The notes beneath the pieces are model-generated. The model did not search any database and was not told the DNA's origin. It saw only the letters and a program-made list of their open reading frames with translations. A program made the translations under genes and the position numbers. From assembly GCA_026932235.1 (NCBI GenBank), contig JAIXKR010000068.1, forward strand, positions 1-43,053: a stretch of DNA of 43,053 nt, read 5' to 3'. How positions within the stretch are numbered: position 1 is the stretch's first letter; each line of letters opens with the position of its first letter. Positions 7,690 through 16,315 of the stretch are shown here, one piece after another. The DNA comes from Burkholderiales bacterium. GTDB lineage: Bacteria > Pseudomonadota > Gammaproteobacteria > Burkholderiales > Burkholderiaceae_C.

Positions 7690-8451
7690 TTACTTGGTGG
7701 TGAAGCCGCCATCGACGGCAATGGACTGACCGACCACGAACCCGGCCAGCGGGCTGCACAGCCACAGCACGGTGCCGGCCAGCTCCTCGGGCTTGCCCAA
7801 ACGCCCCGCAGGGATTTCCTTGATCACCTCCGCCATATGCTCCGGCGCATCGCGCATGGCTTTCTGCACCATCGGCGTTTCCACCGGGCCGGGACATACG
7901 GCATTGATGCGAATACCCATAGGGGCGTATTCCAGCGCGGCACTCTTGGTCAGGCCGACGACACCGTGCTTGGAGGCGGTATAGGCACCCAGATTGGCCA
8001 GCCCCGCCAGCCCGCTGTTGGACGAGCAGTTGACGATGGCGCCGCTGCCCTGTGCCCGCATCTGGCGCAGCTCGTGCTTGAGGCAGTTCCACACGCCGCG
8101 CAGGTTCACGGCGATGGCCAGATCAAAATCGCTGGCTTCGGCATCGGCAGTGTTGGCAACCGGTACGTGCAGCCCGGCGTTGTTGAACGCGAAGTCCAGG
8201 CTGCCAAAGTGCTCCACGCACGCGGCCACCGCGGCGGCTGCATCGGCTTCCTGGGTGACATCGCAGCGCACGGCAATGGCCTTGTGCCCGGCGGCCACGA
8301 GCTTTTGTGCCTCGGCCTGCGCCGCCTCAAGGTTCATGTCGGCCAGCACCACGGCAGCGCCGGATTCGGCAAAAGCAATGGCCGTAGCCAGGCCGATGCC
8401 CGATGCCGCGCCGGTGACCAGCGCGGCCTTTCCTTCAAAGTGGATGTTCAT
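7690..8451 (-). CDS. SDR-family NAD(P)-dependent oxidoreductase
   Basis: This 253-residue classical short-chain dehydrogenase shows every key motif: TGAASGIG (13-20) for cofactor binding, D38 after the second strand (favouring NAD over NADP), CDVT (about 63-66), NNAG (90-93), the catalytic Ser in NCSSNSG (about 143), Y157 and K161 in YTASK, and the CPGPVETPM loop. Such enzymes oxidise alcohols or reduce ketones and aldehydes. It is the first gene of an SDR-MFS-MBL unit and is separated from the next upstream gene by ~290 bp that contain a 16-bp palindrome, so it probably has its own promoter. The substrate is unknown. Confidence 0.9.
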   Translation of the reverse strand: MNIHFEGKAALVTGAASGIGLATAIAFAESGAAVVLADMNLEAAQAEAQKLVAAGHKAIAVRCDVTQEADAAAAVAACVEHFGSLDFAFNNAGLHVPVANTADAEASDFDLAIAVNLRGVWNCLKHELRQMRAQGSGAIVNCSSNSGLAGLANLGAYTASKHGVVGLTKSAALEYAPMGIRINAVCPGPVETPMVQKAMRDAPEHMAEVIKEIPAGRLGKPEELAGTVLWLCSPLAGFVVGQSIAVDGGFTTK

Positions 8452-8743
8452 CTCAGTGCCTCGATATGTGCGGTTGGAAACACGAGCTCGATGACTCGTA
8501 CTTCATGCCGTCCATGCTAGGCACCGAGACACTGCGGCGTTAGAAAGATGCGCTGTGATCTTTGGCGGATACTCCAAACGCGTTTGGATTTCTGCAGGCA
8601 AGGCAGACCTGAAAACGAGGCGCGCTCTGGCCGCGCGATGAAGCGCAGGACGGTGGGAGTGGCTAGTAGTACCAATCAGGGCCAGGCCCAGCGCCTGAAT
8701 CGCCAAGCAGTACAGCGCCACCCGTGCGCAGCCTTGTCGGCTT
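8452..8743. other. Intergenic gap between the AKR and SDR units
   Basis: This 292-base gap separates the nine-gene operon on its right from the three-gene SDR-MFS-MBL operon on its left, both on the minus strand. It has the only long break in the cluster and probably holds the promoter of the SDR unit. Apart from a 16-bp palindrome near its middle I see no recognisable gene or strong terminator. A GAGG ribosome-binding site lies about 7 bases before the SDR start. Confidence 0.6.
8573..8588. promoter_or_regulatory. 16-bp perfect palindrome, candidate operator
   Basis: The sequence TCCAAACGCGTTTGGA is its own reverse complement. It lies about 120 bp upstream of the SDR start in the only long gap of the cluster, the place expected for an operator. 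No regulator family can be assigned from the sequence alone, and no matching regulator gene other than the AraC-type protein is in the cluster. Confidence 0.35.
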
Positions 8744-9646
8744 TCAGTTACCAAGCTTCGGACTGCCTTCGGAAGGGATCCAGTCGAAGGTATAGGGGTC
8801 AGGACCCCGGCGGCCGGCCTCGCCTTTGTTCAACGCATCGATGGCAGTCAGTTCATCGAGTGTGAGCATGAACTCGAAGCTGGCGAGGTTCTGCGCCATG
8901 CGCGTGGGAGTGGCCGTTTTAGGAATCACGATGCGACCCTGCTGGGTGTGCCAGCGCAGCACCACTTCGGCGGGTGTCCGGTCATGCGCGTGTGCGATCC
9001 GGGCGATCACGGGATCGTCCAGCACCGAGGCTTGCCCCAACGGGCTCCAGGCTTCGATGGCGATGCCGTAGCCGGCGCACACATCGAACAAGTCGCGCTT
9101 GCCGTAGTACGGGTGCACCTGGATCTGGTTCACCGAGGGGATGCATCCCGTCTCGTCGATGATTCGCTTCAGGTGTTCAGGCTGGAAGTTCGACACGCCG
9201 GCCGAGCGCAGCAGGCCTTCATCAACCAGTTGCGTCATCGCGCGCCAGGTGGACACATAGTCGCCGCCGTAGAGCGTGGGCACCGGCCAGTGCATCAAGA
9301 ACAGGTCGAGTTGTTCGACACCGAGCGCGGCCAGCGTCTGCTCGAAGCTGCGGCGCACGTCATCGGGCCGGTGGTTGCCATTGCCGAGCTTGCTGGTGAG
9401 GAAGAATGCCTCGCGCGGCAGACCCGAGCGGGCAATGCCCAGGCCCACGCCGGTTTCGTTGGCGTACATCTGCGCCGTATCGAAGTGGCGGTAACCGGCG
9501 GCAATCGCCGCCGCCACACCTTGTGCGGTGAGTTCGTGGCTTTCCGGGCGGCTGTCGCGCGGCGCGAGATCCATGGTGCCAAAGCCAAGCTGCGGAATGG
9601 CCACGCCGTCGTTCAATGTAATGATGTGCGTCTCAGGGTTCGTCAT
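8744..9646 (-). CDS. Aldo/keto reductase (AKR5/DkgA-like), copy 1
   Basis: The 300-residue single-domain TIM-barrel reductase has the AKR catalytic tetrad D56, Y61 (DTAQMYANE), K86 (TSKLGN) and H119 (LMHWPVP), and the C-terminal NADPH-binding segment IVIPKTATPTRMAQN. It resembles the 2,5-diketo-gluconate reductase group, which reduces aldehydes such as methylglyoxal. An atypical end, KGEAGRRGPDPYTFDWIPSE, may shape the substrate pocket. Its start overlaps the stop of the RibD-like gene by 4 bp, and it is the last gene of the long operon. It is cytoplasmic, with no signal. Confidence 0.9.
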   Translation of the reverse strand: MTNPETHIITLNDGVAIPQLGFGTMDLAPRDSRPESHELTAQGVAAAIAAGYRHFDTAQMYANETGVGLGIARSGLPREAFFLTSKLGNGNHRPDDVRRSFEQTLAALGVEQLDLFLMHWPVPTLYGGDYVSTWRAMTQLVDEGLLRSAGVSNFQPEHLKRIIDETGCIPSVNQIQVHPYYGKRDLFDVCAGYGIAIEAWSPLGQASVLDDPVIARIAHAHDRTPAEVVLRWHTQQGRIVIPKTATPTRMAQNLASFEFMLTLDELTAIDALNKGEAGRRGPDPYTFDWIPSEGSPKLGN

Positions 9647-10362
9647 GCTTGCACCCCTGCTGCCGTTGTCTGGGTGTTGCTCAGGTCATAACGCAGCCAG
9701 ACCACATCGCCGTTCAGCACCTCGCAGGAAGTGAGCTTCAAACGCTCAACCGGGAAAGACGGGTTGTCGCGCTCGCCCGAGAATTCAAAGATGGTCGGTG
9801 CACCGGAATAGCCATCCAGCCCCGGCAGAATCAGCAGGCTGATTTCATCGATCAGCCCGGCATGCAGAAAGCGCCCCGATGTGGCCGGCCCACCTTCCAG
9901 ATACAGACGCTTGATGCCCAGTGCGCCGAGCTTGTCGAGCACCAGACCGAGATCCACCTCATCGCGGCCAGCGAACAAGGTGTAAATGCCCTCGCTGCGC
10001 AGACCGGCCAGATAGCGGTCGCTGCTGGCCTCGGTGACCACCACGATGATGCGCTCGCCGTCGATCTCGTTGCTGCCCCAGGCCTGTGTACCCTTGGGTG
10101 CGATCACCACCTGATACTTGCCTTGCCCCGGCTCGGGCAGCACGTCCACGCGCGCGACGGTTTCCGTGGTCTCTGGATAGGGTGCGTTGCCTTGGGTGTA
10201 CTCCTGCGCGGTGGCGTGGCCCATGATGGCGGCATCGGTTTCGATCTTCGCACGGGCGGCATCCCACAGCCCTTCGGGCACCACATCGGCGGGGTGCCAC
10301 AGCGGCACCAATGCGCGTCCATCGACGCTGCTGGTCATGTGACAGATGACTCTGGGTTTCAT
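9643..10362 (-). CDS. RibD C-terminal/DHFR-like reductase
   Basis: The 239-residue protein begins MKPRVICHMTSSVDGRALV, the first strand and SxDG motif of the RibD_C/dihydrofolate-reductase-like fold. It continues with IMGHATAQEY (an expected NADPH-contact region) and LYLEGGPATSGRFLHAGLIDEISLLILP, the strongly conserved RibD_C glycine motif. There is no deaminase domain, so it is not a full riboflavin RibD. Related stand-alone proteins are NADPH-dependent reductases of unknown substrate. I chose the ATG at 10362 because AGAGGGA lies 6 bp upstream; a GTG 10 codons earlier lacks this. It overlaps the next AKR by 4 bp and follows another AKR by 26 bp. Confidence 0.85.
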   Translation of the reverse strand: MKPRVICHMTSSVDGRALVPLWHPADVVPEGLWDAARAKIETDAAIMGHATAQEYTQGNAPYPETTETVARVDVLPEPGQGKYQVVIAPKGTQAWGSNEIDGERIIVVVTEASSDRYLAGLRSEGIYTLFAGRDEVDLGLVLDKLGALGIKRLYLEGGPATSGRFLHAGLIDEISLLILPGLDGYSGAPTIFEFSGERDNPSFPVERLKLTSCEVLNGDVVWLRYDLSNTQTTAAGVQA

Positions 10363-10388
10363 GTCTTTCCCTCTGGTGTCGAGTTGAA

Positions 10389-11396
<1,008 letters not shown>

Positions 11397-12290
11397 TCAA
11401 TCCTCAATGGTGTTGCCGAACATGCGGGTGTTGACCAGATCCGGGTCTGGTCCGCCCCGTATGCCAGTGTCCAGCGAGTCGATGGCGGCGACTTCATCCG
11501 CGCTCAGGCTGAAGTCGAAGATGGCGAAGTTCTCGGCAATGCGCTCTGGCCGCACCGATTTGGGAATGGCGCAAACGCCATGCTCGATATGCCAGCGCAG
11601 CACGACTTGCGCCGCCGTCTTGCCGTACTTCGCGGCCAGGTTCGTGATGACCGGATCGGTGAGCGGGTCCTGCGATGCGGGCTTGTCGTTGAAGTAGCGG
11701 TTGATGCCGCCAATCGGCGACCAGGCCTGGGTGATGATGCCGCGCCTGGTATCGGCCATGCGCAACGCCTGCTGGTTGAAGAAGGGATGCAGTTCCACCT
11801 GATTGACCGCCGGAATGATTTGGCTTTCCTGCGCCAGCGCGTCCAGATCGCGCTCGCTGAAATTGCACACGCCAATCGCACGCACGCGACCATCGGACAG
11901 CAGTTTCTCGGCCGCTTTCCAGGAGGCCAACGTGGCCTGGAAGTCCGTGGGCACCGGCCAGTGCAGCAGATACAGGTCCAGATAATCGAGCCCCAGCTTG
12001 CGCAGGCTGACATCGAACGCATGCAGCGTCCTGTCGTAGCCGTAGTCGCTCATCCATAGCTTGGTGGTGATGAAGAGTTGCTCTCGCGCGATACCGCTGC
12101 ACTTGATTCCTTTGCCGACCTCGCGTTCGTTGTAGTAGGCCGCGGCGGTGTCGATCAGGCGGTAGCCGCTGGCAATCGCGGCGGCAACGGCGTCGACCGT
12201 CTGTTCGGGTGATGATTGGTAAACACCGAGACCGAGGGCGGGCATGTGCACGCCGTTGTTGAGCGTGAGTTGTGGCGTCATTGCGTTCAT
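11397..12290 (-). CDS. Aldo/keto reductase (DkgA-like), copy 3
   Basis: The 297-residue AKR has D47, Y52 (DTAAAYYNE), K77 (TTKLWMSDYGYD) and H110 (LLHWPVP), and ends with an NADPH-phosphate segment containing AIPKSVRPERIAEN. The TKLW..DYGYD loop and the LDTGIRGGPDPDLV tail are shared with the exported AKR at 15014-16090, so these two are close paralogues. The frame stays open upstream to 12677, but that part is antisense-frame noise over the DUF2255 gene. The ATG at 12290 overlaps the DUF2255 stop by 4 bp (ATGA), which fixes the start. It probably reduces short or aromatic aldehydes. Confidence 0.92.
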   Translation of the reverse strand: MNAMTPQLTLNNGVHMPALGLGVYQSSPEQTVDAVAAAIASGYRLIDTAAAYYNEREVGKGIKCSGIAREQLFITTKLWMSDYGYDRTLHAFDVSLRKLGLDYLDLYLLHWPVPTDFQATLASWKAAEKLLSDGRVRAIGVCNFSERDLDALAQESQIIPAVNQVELHPFFNQQALRMADTRRGIITQAWSPIGGINRYFNDKPASQDPLTDPVITNLAAKYGKTAAQVVLRWHIEHGVCAIPKSVRPERIAENFAIFDFSLSADEVAAIDSLDTGIRGGPDPDLVNTRMFGNTIED

Positions 12291-12685
12291 TGCGAAGCCT
12301 CCTGAGATGGCGGGTTCAGCGGCGAGACCTCGATGGTGGCGGCACGTGGGCCGGCGGCAATCATCGGTGCGATGTAGGGGCTGCTGCGATACTTGGCGCG
12401 GTAGGCCTCGTCGATGCCATCGTTGACGGCTCCGTCCACCGGCGCAAAGGCCACGTCCAGCGTCAGGCCGGCAACCTGGATGCGCCCGGCCTTCTGTTGC
12501 CGGGCGGCTTGATACCAGCGCGAACGCGTGCCGTTGTAGGCACGTACATAAAGGGCATCGTCCACTACTACCGACCAGATCCAGGTGGGGGTGCCGTAGG
12601 TTCTGCCGTCCGCGCGCAAGGGAGCGATATGCAGGTCGTCCGCTTCGGCGATCCTGTGCAAGATGTCTTTTGGCCATGTGTTCAT
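12287..12685 (-). CDS. DUF2255 family protein (split-barrel flavin-reductase fold)
   Basis: The 132-residue protein matches DUF2255: WPKDILHRIAEADDLHIAPLR, then TPTWIWSVVVDDALYVRAYNG, and SRWYQAARQQKAGRI. This is the pattern of pyridoxamine-oxidase/deazaflavin-nitroreductase-like split barrels that bind flavin or F420-type cofactors. I chose the ATG at 12685 because GGAGG lies 5 bp before it; an ATG 4 codons earlier overlaps that ribosome-binding site. It is wedged between the alcohol dehydrogenase (22 bp) and AKR copy 3 (4-bp overlap). DUF2255 genes accompany reductase clusters elsewhere, but the biochemical role is not established. Confidence 0.85.
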   Translation of the reverse strand: MNTWPKDILHRIAEADDLHIAPLRADGRTYGTPTWIWSVVVDDALYVRAYNGTRSRWYQAARQQKAGRIQVAGLTLDVAFAPVDGAVNDGIDEAYRAKYRSSPYIAPMIAAGPRAATIEVSPLNPPSQEASQ

Positions 12686-12707
12686 GGGGGCCTCCATCAG
12701 ATTGAAA

Positions 12708-13742
12708 TCAGGGCTTGACCATCACCTTGATGGCCTCGCGCGCATCCATGGCGCGGTAGCCGTCAGGCACCTCCTCCAGGCCAACAGTGCGGTCGAACAC
12801 CAGGCCGGGCTGGATACGACCTTCAAGTACATCGGGCAGCAGCTCATCGATGTAGGCGCGCACCGGTGCGGGGCCGCCGCCAACCAGCACGTTGCGGTAG
12901 AACATGGGCTGGGCCTGCGGCACGACGTCGTAGTGCGGCACGCCGACGCGGCCCACCGCGCCACCGGCACGCACGATGTCCATGGATGTCGCCATGGCCT
13001 GTTCGGTGCCCACGCATTCGAGCACCGAGTGCACGCCCTGGCCGCCGGTCAATTCGCGCACGCGCTCAATGGCTTCGTCACCCCGTTCACTGACCACGTC
13101 GGTGGCTCCGAACTGGCGCGCCAGTGCGATGCGGTCCGCATGGCGACCCATGAGGATGATCTGCTCGGCACCCAAGCGCTTGGCGGCGATCACCGCGCAC
13201 AGGCCCACCGCACCGTCACCGATTACCGCTGCGCGTTTGCCCTTGCCAACGCGGGACACCACCGCTGCATGGTGGCCGGTGCCCATCACGTCCGAGAGGG
13301 TGAGCAAGGAGGCCATCAGCGCGTGGTCTTCACCCACTAGTAAGGGGTAGAGCGTGCCGTCCGCCTGTGGAATGCGCAGCGCCTCGGCCTGCGCGCCGCC
13401 CACGTCGGGACTGCCAAAGAAGCCGCCGTGGGTGCAGGCCGTGTGCAGACCCTCATGGCAGAAGTCGCAACTGCCGTCGGACCAGGCAAACGGCATGATG
13501 ACCAGATCGCCCACCTTGATCTTGCGCACATCGCCGCCAATGGCCTCGACCCGCCCAATGGCTTCGTGGCCCATGTGCTGGCCGTGACCGTCGGCCTGCT
13601 TGAGCCGGTAGGGCCACAGATCGCTGCCGCAGATGCAGGCGCGGGTCACACGAATCACCGCATCGGTGGGCTGTTTGATGGTGGCGTCTGGGATGTTTTC
13701 GATCCGCACGTCGCCGGCCTGGTACATGATGGTTGCGCGCAT
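12708..13742 (-). CDS. Zinc-dependent alcohol dehydrogenase (MDR family)
   Basis: The 344-residue medium-chain dehydrogenase has the catalytic-zinc ligands C38 (ACICGSDLW) and H58-E59 (MGHEAIGRVE). Its structural-zinc lobe reads DGSCDFCHEGLHTAC: the first of the usual four cysteines is Asp, leaving three. That pattern occurs in a known MDR subfamily, so it need not mean loss of function. The Rossmann motif AVIGDGAVGLCAV and the following strand fit NAD(P) binding. It would interconvert alcohols and aldehydes, complementing the AKRs. It sits 11 bp from the CMD gene and 22 bp from DUF2255, inside the operon. Confidence 0.9.
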   Translation of the reverse strand: MRATIMYQAGDVRIENIPDATIKQPTDAVIRVTRACICGSDLWPYRLKQADGHGQHMGHEAIGRVEAIGGDVRKIKVGDLVIMPFAWSDGSCDFCHEGLHTACTHGGFFGSPDVGGAQAEALRIPQADGTLYPLLVGEDHALMASLLTLSDVMGTGHHAAVVSRVGKGKRAAVIGDGAVGLCAVIAAKRLGAEQIILMGRHADRIALARQFGATDVVSERGDEAIERVRELTGGQGVHSVLECVGTEQAMATSMDIVRAGGAVGRVGVPHYDVVPQAQPMFYRNVLVGGGPAPVRAYIDELLPDVLEGRIQPGLVFDRTVGLEEVPDGYRAMDAREAIKVMVKP

Positions 13743-13753
13743 GATGGTCGCTC

Positions 13754-14482
13754 CTATTGCCCGATCAGCTGGCGCAGCAACCGGGCCTGTGTGGGGTTGA
13801 TGGCCTCTTCGATCACATCAGCCGCATGACGCAGCTGCGCCTGGCTGATGCCGGTGTTCCTGCCAATGCCCACATGCGACCTAAGTTGCGGCTCGACACC
13901 GGTCATGGATGCGAGTGCTGCGATGGTGACCAGTTCTCTCTGCTGGTGCGTCAACACCGGGTTGTCGAAGATGTCGGCAAACAGGTGCTCCTTCAGGAAG
14001 CGGTCGATCTCCGGGCTGAACTCGCCGAAGCCGGGCGCAGGTTTGGCTTGCGCCACCTTGGTGAGCTTCTCCAGTGTCGCGCGGCCTCGCTCATAGCGGT
14101 CGCCACCCTCAATCGGCTGGTAGGTCTGGCCGATGGGGTCTTTGATGCCTTGCCGGCTGCGGGCATCGAGCACCGTCCTGAGTGTGTTGATGCCATTGAG
14201 GCTGCGCGGAAATCCGCAATAGGCATAGAGCTGCTCCAGAGCGGTCTTGACCTGATTGACGGTCAGGCCCGCATCCAGGCCCGAGCGCAAGGCCGGGTCG
14301 AGGGCCTCGAGGTTGCCACTGGCGGTGTGGGCGGCAATGCGTACCAGGGCGATTTCCTGAGCATTCAGGGCGCTGGCTTGCGGTGCCGATGGGTGGGTTT
14401 GTGCATTCACGACACTCACTCCTGGGACCAAGTAACTCAAGACGATGGCGAAGACGCCGGACAACAGGCGCTTTGCATTCAT
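13754..14482 (-). CDS. Exported double carboxymuconolactone decarboxylase-like protein
   Basis: The 242-residue precursor starts with a Sec signal peptide (MNAKRLLSGVFAIVL, cleavage probably after VVNA) and carries two CMD/AhpD-like domains, about residues 38-110 (EIALVRIAAHTASGN, QVKTALEQLYAYCGFPRSLN) and 150-240 (QQRELVTIAALASMTG, QLRHAADVIEEAI). CMD proteins include a decarboxylase of aromatic catabolism and CxxC peroxidase-type AhpD. The CxxC is absent here, so peroxidase activity is unlikely. The ATG at 14482 overlaps the cupin stop by 4 bp, with AGGGGGC upstream. Pairing with an exported cupin suggests a joint periplasmic step. Confidence 0.88.
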   Translation of the reverse strand: MNAKRLLSGVFAIVLSYLVPGVSVVNAQTHPSAPQASALNAQEIALVRIAAHTASGNLEALDPALRSGLDAGLTVNQVKTALEQLYAYCGFPRSLNGINTLRTVLDARSRQGIKDPIGQTYQPIEGGDRYERGRATLEKLTKVAQAKPAPGFGEFSPEIDRFLKEHLFADIFDNPVLTHQQRELVTIAALASMTGVEPQLRSHVGIGRNTGISQAQLRHAADVIEEAINPTQARLLRQLIGQ

Positions 14483-14961
14483 GGCTGCCCCCTGTATTGC
14501 GCGTCGGTCACATGCTCCTTCCACACGGCGTTCTTGCCGTCACGCACGCCGGTAATCACCAGGTGCGTCATGGGCGCATCGGGTGTGGCACCGTGCCAGT
14601 GCTCCACCCCGGGTGGGCACCACACCGAGTCGCCGGTTTCGACACGGGTGACCTTGCCGTCGCGTGTGCCGGTCAGCGCGGTGCCCTGGGTGACGACGAT
14701 GTGCTGCCCGGCTGGGTGCTCATGCCAGGCGCTGCGCGCACCGGGTGCAAAGGTGACGTAGGCACCCGAGTAGTGGGCTGTGTCATTGGCAGGGAACAGA
14801 CGGTTGACCTGCACATCGCCGGTGAACACATCGGCCGATCCCTTGGCCACGTTCTGTGGTGCTGCCTTGAACAAGGTTTGCGCTGCGCCCGTATCGGCTT
14901 GAGCCATGGGCGTGCAAAGCGCAACAACGAACGCTGACAGTGCCAGTTTTTTCATGAACAT
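14479..14961 (-). CDS. Exported cupin-domain protein
   Basis: The 160-residue precursor begins MFMKKLALSAFVVALCTPMAQA, a Sec signal peptide with cleavage after AQA. The cupin core has metal-binding histidines in SAWHEHPAGQH and the second motif in WCPPGVEHWHGA. Single-domain cupins of this type, such as the (R)-mandelonitrile-lyase-like group, bind Mn, Fe or Zn. I chose the ATG at 14961 because AAAGGAG lies 7 bp upstream; the frame extends 50 codons further into the AKR, but that part is noise. It follows the Tat-AKR by 52 bp and overlaps the CMD gene by 4 bp. The reaction is unknown. Confidence 0.88.
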   Translation of the reverse strand: MFMKKLALSAFVVALCTPMAQADTGAAQTLFKAAPQNVAKGSADVFTGDVQVNRLFPANDTAHYSGAYVTFAPGARSAWHEHPAGQHIVVTQGTALTGTRDGKVTRVETGDSVWCPPGVEHWHGATPDAPMTHLVITGVRDGKNAVWKEHVTDAQYRGQP

Positions 14962-15013
14962 GGAAGTACTCCTTTGTTTGTGATGAGCAGGTAATGGCGC
15001 TGACACCGGCTGG

Positions 15014-16090
15014 CTATACGCCCGCCCTGCGCCGTTCCACGATGGCCCGGAAGGCAGGCACATCGAACAACTCGGGATCGGGCCCGCCGCGCAGATCACG
15101 ATCAAGGCCATCGAGCGCCGCCATCTCGTCGGCGCCCAGCGTGAAATCGAAGATGTCGATGTTGCTCAGCAGTCGCTCGTAGTGCTGCGATTTCGGAATC
15201 ACGATGCAGCCGTGCTGGGTGTGCCAGCGCAGCACGATTTGCGCCGCCGACTTGCGATGCTTCTGGGCCAGTCCCACCACGACCGGGTCTTCCAGCAGGC
15301 GCACCGGGCGCGTAGGATCCTTGGGCAGGGTGACGAACACCCCGCCGATGGGCGACCAGCTCTCGGTCTTGATGCCATAGCGGTCATGGGCCTGGCGCAA
15401 GGCCTGCTGCGAGAAGTAGGGGTGCAATTCGACCTGGTTGAGCACAGGGACCACGTCGGTGTTGTCCATCAGCTGGCGCAGATGCGCGGGCTGGAAGTTG
15501 CTCACGCCGATGGCACGAATGCGCTTGTCCGCATAGAGCTTTTCCAGCGCCTTGTAGGCCGCCAGGGTTTTCTTGAAGTCCGTCGGCACCGGCCAGTGCA
15601 GCAGGTAGAGGTCCAGGTAGTCGAGGCCCAATGCCTGGAGGCTTCTGTCAAACGCCCGCATGGCTTCGTCGTAACCAAAATCCTCTATCCAGAGCTTGGT
15701 GGTCACAAACAATTCAGAACGCTTCACGCCACTGCGTACGATGCCTTCGCCCACTTCCTTTTCGTTGCCATAGTTCTTGGCCGTATCGATCAGGCGGTAG
15801 CCGTTGCGCAGGGCGAAGTCGATGACATCGGCGGTCTGGATGGTCGGCAGGGCAAAGCAGCCCACGCCGAACACCGGCATCTCGACGCCATTGTTCAGCT
15901 TGACCATGGGGCTTTTGCCGGCGCTGGACGCTGGGCGGCTTGCCGCTGCAGATGGGGCGCCAGCGCTGCTCCCGGTCGCGAAAGCGCTGCCAGGCACAGC
16001 TGCAGCGGCGGCGCTGGCGGCAAGTCCTGAAATGAAAGTGCGCCGGCTGCTGCTGGCGAGCTCGGGGTGCGAGAGCTTGTGATCGTCCAT
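15014..16090 (-). CDS. Tat-exported aldo/keto reductase, copy 4
   Basis: The 358-residue AKR has an extra N-terminal segment of ~60 residues with a twin-arginine signal (SSSRRTFISGLAASAAAAAV, residues 13-32) and an Ala/Ser/Pro-rich linker. The catalytic core follows with D102, Y107 (DTAKNYGNE), K132 (TTKLWIEDFGYD) and H165 (LLHWPVP). The NADPH segment IVIPKSQHYERLLSN is intact. Tat substrates fold and take up cofactor before export, so an NADPH-loaded enzyme could be exported. It is the first gene of the operon, divergent from the AraC-type regulator, with AAGGAG before its ATG. Its closest relative in the window is copy 3, which lacks the signal. Confidence 0.9.
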   Translation of the reverse strand: MDDHKLSHPELASSSRRTFISGLAASAAAAAVPGSAFATGSSAGAPSAAASRPASSAGKSPMVKLNNGVEMPVFGVGCFALPTIQTADVIDFALRNGYRLIDTAKNYGNEKEVGEGIVRSGVKRSELFVTTKLWIEDFGYDEAMRAFDRSLQALGLDYLDLYLLHWPVPTDFKKTLAAYKALEKLYADKRIRAIGVSNFQPAHLRQLMDNTDVVPVLNQVELHPYFSQQALRQAHDRYGIKTESWSPIGGVFVTLPKDPTRPVRLLEDPVVVGLAQKHRKSAAQIVLRWHTQHGCIVIPKSQHYERLLSNIDIFDFTLGADEMAALDGLDRDLRGGPDPELFDVPAFRAIVERRRAGV

Positions 16091-16315
16091 TGCAATCTCC
16101 TTGGAGGATTGGCAACCGCACCCGCCATTCAGTTGAGGCCTGGTGCTGGTTGCGAGCTGTCATGAAGTACGGCTGAAAATTTAGTCCTCAGGCCCCGATG
16201 TACGCTTGCACGATCCTTGATGTTGTTTGGCAAATTCTCCAAGGCGACAGAAGATCAATGGACTCAGGCGTGGCTGGCGAACTAGCATCCCCGCATGAGC
16301 ATGAAGGAGAGCGCC
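16091..16315. promoter_or_regulatory. Divergent promoter region between the AKR operon and the AraC gene
   Basis: The 225 bases between the two divergent start codons must hold the operon promoter and probably the regulator's binding sites. I see an 8-bp inverted pair CCTTGGAG at 16099-16106 and CTCCAAGG at 16237-16244, and TTGG...CCAA at 16227-16242. The left copy overlaps the AKR ribosome-binding site, so its meaning is doubtful. No convincing -35/-10 pair was found by eye on either strand. Confidence 0.45.

Noticed and set aside
8503-8754. An 83-codon minus-strand frame with a short hydrophobic stretch
   Set aside because: No family resemblance, no good ribosome-binding site, and it begins inside the end of the AKR gene; it may be chance.
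12708-13742. Loss of a structural-zinc cysteine as a sign of a broken alcohol dehydrogenase
   Set aside because: The DGSCDFC form occurs in an otherwise intact MDR subfamily, and all catalytic residues are present.
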